This document shows, piece by piece, positions 62,782 through 64,000 of a stretch of DNA of 64,000 bases. A program made the position numbers and the translations under genes. The notes below the pieces were generated by a model. It made no database searches and was not told the origin of the DNA. It saw only the letters and a program-made list of their open reading frames with translations. The DNA is from Caulifigura coniformis (GTDB lineage Bacteria; Planctomycetota; Planctomycetia; Planctomycetales; Planctomycetaceae), in the NCBI RefSeq assembly GCF_007745175.1, contig NZ_CP036271.1, forward strand, positions 4,972,314 through 5,036,313, in the 5' to 3' direction. Each line of letters opens with the position of its first letter. The first letter of the stretch is position 1.

Positions 62782-64000
62782 TTACGTATGCACCGGCTGG
62801 TCGGGTGAGACGGTGACGACCTTGTCGGGGGCGTATTTCCGCGTCTTGGGGGGGCCGATCAGGAGCGTGAGCGCTTCGCGGTCGAGGATTTCCGACTTCA
62901 GCAATGCCTCGGAAACCTTATCGAGTTCGGTGCGATGTTCGCGAAGCAGCTGGATGGCGCTCTCCTGGGCGTCGCTCAGGAATCGCTGGATTTCCTGGTC
63001 GATGGCAAAGGCGGTCTTTTCGCTGAAGTGGCGCTGGTCGTGCATTTCCTTGCCGAGGAACGGATTTTCTTCGGCATCGACGAACGCGACGGGGCCCACT
63101 GACTCGCTCATGCCCCAGCGCCCGACCATCTTGCGGGCGATGGAAGTCGCCTGCTTGAGGTCCTGCTCGGCGCCGGCGCTGTATTCGTTGAACACCAGCT
63201 TCTCGGCCGCCCTGCCCCCCATGGCGATGCGAAGCTGCGCGTGCAGCCGGCGTTCGCCGATGTGGTAGCGATCTTCCTCGGGCTGGAACTCGGTGACTCC
63301 CAGCGACCGGCCGCGCGGAACGATGGTGACCTTGTGCACGGGATCGACCTCGGGCGTATACCAGCCGATGAGGGCGTGCCCCGCCTCATGATACGCGGTC
63401 ATTTCGCGCTCGTAGTCGTCGAGGATTTCCTCGCGCTTGGCGCCCATCACGATCCGGTCCTTGGCGATCTCGAAGTCGTGGCGGTCGACGGCCGTCTTGC
63501 CTTCGCGCGTGGCGTTGAGGGCGGCCTCGTTGACGAGATTCCGGAGGTCAGCGCCGGAGAATCCGATGGTGCTGCCGGCCACACGTTCGAGATCGACATT
63601 TTCGGCCAGCGGAACTTTGCGGACGTGAACCTTGAGGATGCCCAGGCGGCCTTCGCGGGTCGGGCGGTCGACGGTGACGTGGCGGTCGAACCGGCCCGGG
63701 CGGAGCAGGGCCGGGTCGAGCACGTCAGGCCGGTTCGTCGCGGCGATGACGATCACGGCTTCGGACTGGTTGAAGCCGTCCATTTCGCTGAGGATCTGGT
63801 TGAGCGTCTGTTCGCGTTCATCGTGCCCACCGCCGATGCCGCCGCCGCGGATGCGTCCGACGGCGTCGATTTCGTCGATGAACAGGATGCAGGGGGACTG
63901 TTCCTTGGCGGCTCGGAACATGTCGCGGACGCGGCTGGCGCCGACGCCGACGAACATCTGGATGAACTCGCTGCCGTTGATCGAGAAGAAGGGAACTCCC
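62782..64000 (-). CDS. ftsH: ATP-dependent zinc metalloprotease FtsH (partial, start beyond the window)
   Basis: Membrane AAA+ protease that degrades misfolded and regulatory proteins. The visible part contains the second half of the AAA domain (Walker [12 protein letters not shown], second region of homology [21 protein letters not shown]) and the protease domain with zinc motif HEAGH. The gene reads off the right edge; Walker A and the membrane segments lie outside. The C terminus ([10 protein letters not shown]) is intact. Only 406 residues can be seen. Confidence 0.97.
   Translation of the reverse strand, partial: GVPFFSINGSEFIQMFVGVGASRVRDMFRAAKEQSPCILFIDEIDAVGRIRGGGIGGGHDEREQTLNQILSEMDGFNQSEAVIVIAATNRPDVLDPALLRPGRFDRHVTVDRPTREGRLGILKVHVRKVPLAENVDLERVAGSTIGFSGADLRNLVNEAALNATREGKTAVDRHDFEIAKDRIVMGAKREEILDDYEREMTAYHEAGHALIGWYTPEVDPVHKVTIVPRGRSLGVTEFQPEEDRYHIGERRLHAQLRIAMGGRAAEKLVFNEYSAGAEQDLKQATSIARKMVGRWGMSESVGPVAFVDAEENPFLGKEMHDQRHFSEKTAFAIDQEIQRFLSDAQESAIQLLREHRTELDKVSEALLKSEILDREALTLLIGPPKTRKYAPDKVVTVSPDQPVHT

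Overview
The window looks like ordinary chromosome from a GC-rich planctomycete. The best evidence is lineage-typical: two DUF1559 proteins with prepilin-like N termini (38084 and 20632), a very large secreted protein ending in a CxxCH haem site of the PVC type (49065), an ABC-2 permease fused to a large soluble domain, orphan Hcp-like proteins, and many signal-peptide or lipoprotein genes arranged in short operons on both strands. I see no rRNA, tRNA, CRISPR array, prophage or intact insertion sequence. All calls come from reading the sequence by eye; family assignments rest on remembered motifs, not searches.

Layout. 1-4.2 kb: a cold-shock protein with a distinctive leader, two hypothetical proteins, an Hcp-like protein and a VTC-type polyphosphate polymerase-like protein. 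4.5-15 kb: a giant anchored repeat protein, then a tripartite RND efflux system (adaptor 13806, pump 10528, outer-membrane factor 7597) carrying an orphan transposase-type HTH gene between pump and outer-membrane factor. 15.2-19.7 kb: GntR regulator with a clear operator, ABC ATPase and fused permease. 19.8-24.4 kb: a second cold-shock gene with the same leader, then a minus-strand group (glycosidase-like protein, DUF1559 protein, small lipoprotein) and a secreted planctomycete protein. 24.6-29.9 kb: a carbohydrate/polyol operon (araM-like dehydrogenase, NagD/AraL-type phosphatase, MFS permease, ribulokinase). 29.9-32.4 kb: radical SAM protein and CobW-like GTPase. 32.4-33 kb: two copies of a 96-bp palindromic repeat.

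33-36.2 kb: a four-gene set (DegT-type PLP enzyme, helical protein, GcvH-like lipoyl protein, 2x[4Fe-4S] ferredoxin) with no glycine-cleavage partners. 36.3-40.6 kb: second Hcp, an XRE/periplasmic-binding-like regulator with an operator, a DUF1559 protein and a leucine-rich-repeat protein. 40.6-47.6 kb: six tightly spaced minus-strand genes, read ArsR regulator - sulfurtransferase - PiT-family permease - class II terpene cyclase - DUF116/polyprenyl synthase fusion - half-size prenyltransferase-like protein. This is the most promising candidate for an undescribed system. 47.7-55.2 kb: fructose-bisphosphate aldolase, PVC haem protein, xylose isomerase, an orphan TadB and RlmH. 55.2-64 kb: luciferase-like monooxygenase, PP2C phosphatase, parvulin-type chaperone, glycerophosphodiesterase, FAD oxidoreductase, and ftsH running off the right edge.

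The genes are mostly household and envelope functions. The sugar genes (araM/araL/permease/araB, and farther away xylA and fba) suggest pentose or polyol use. Several regulators sit next to clear inverted repeats, so local autoregulation can be read directly.
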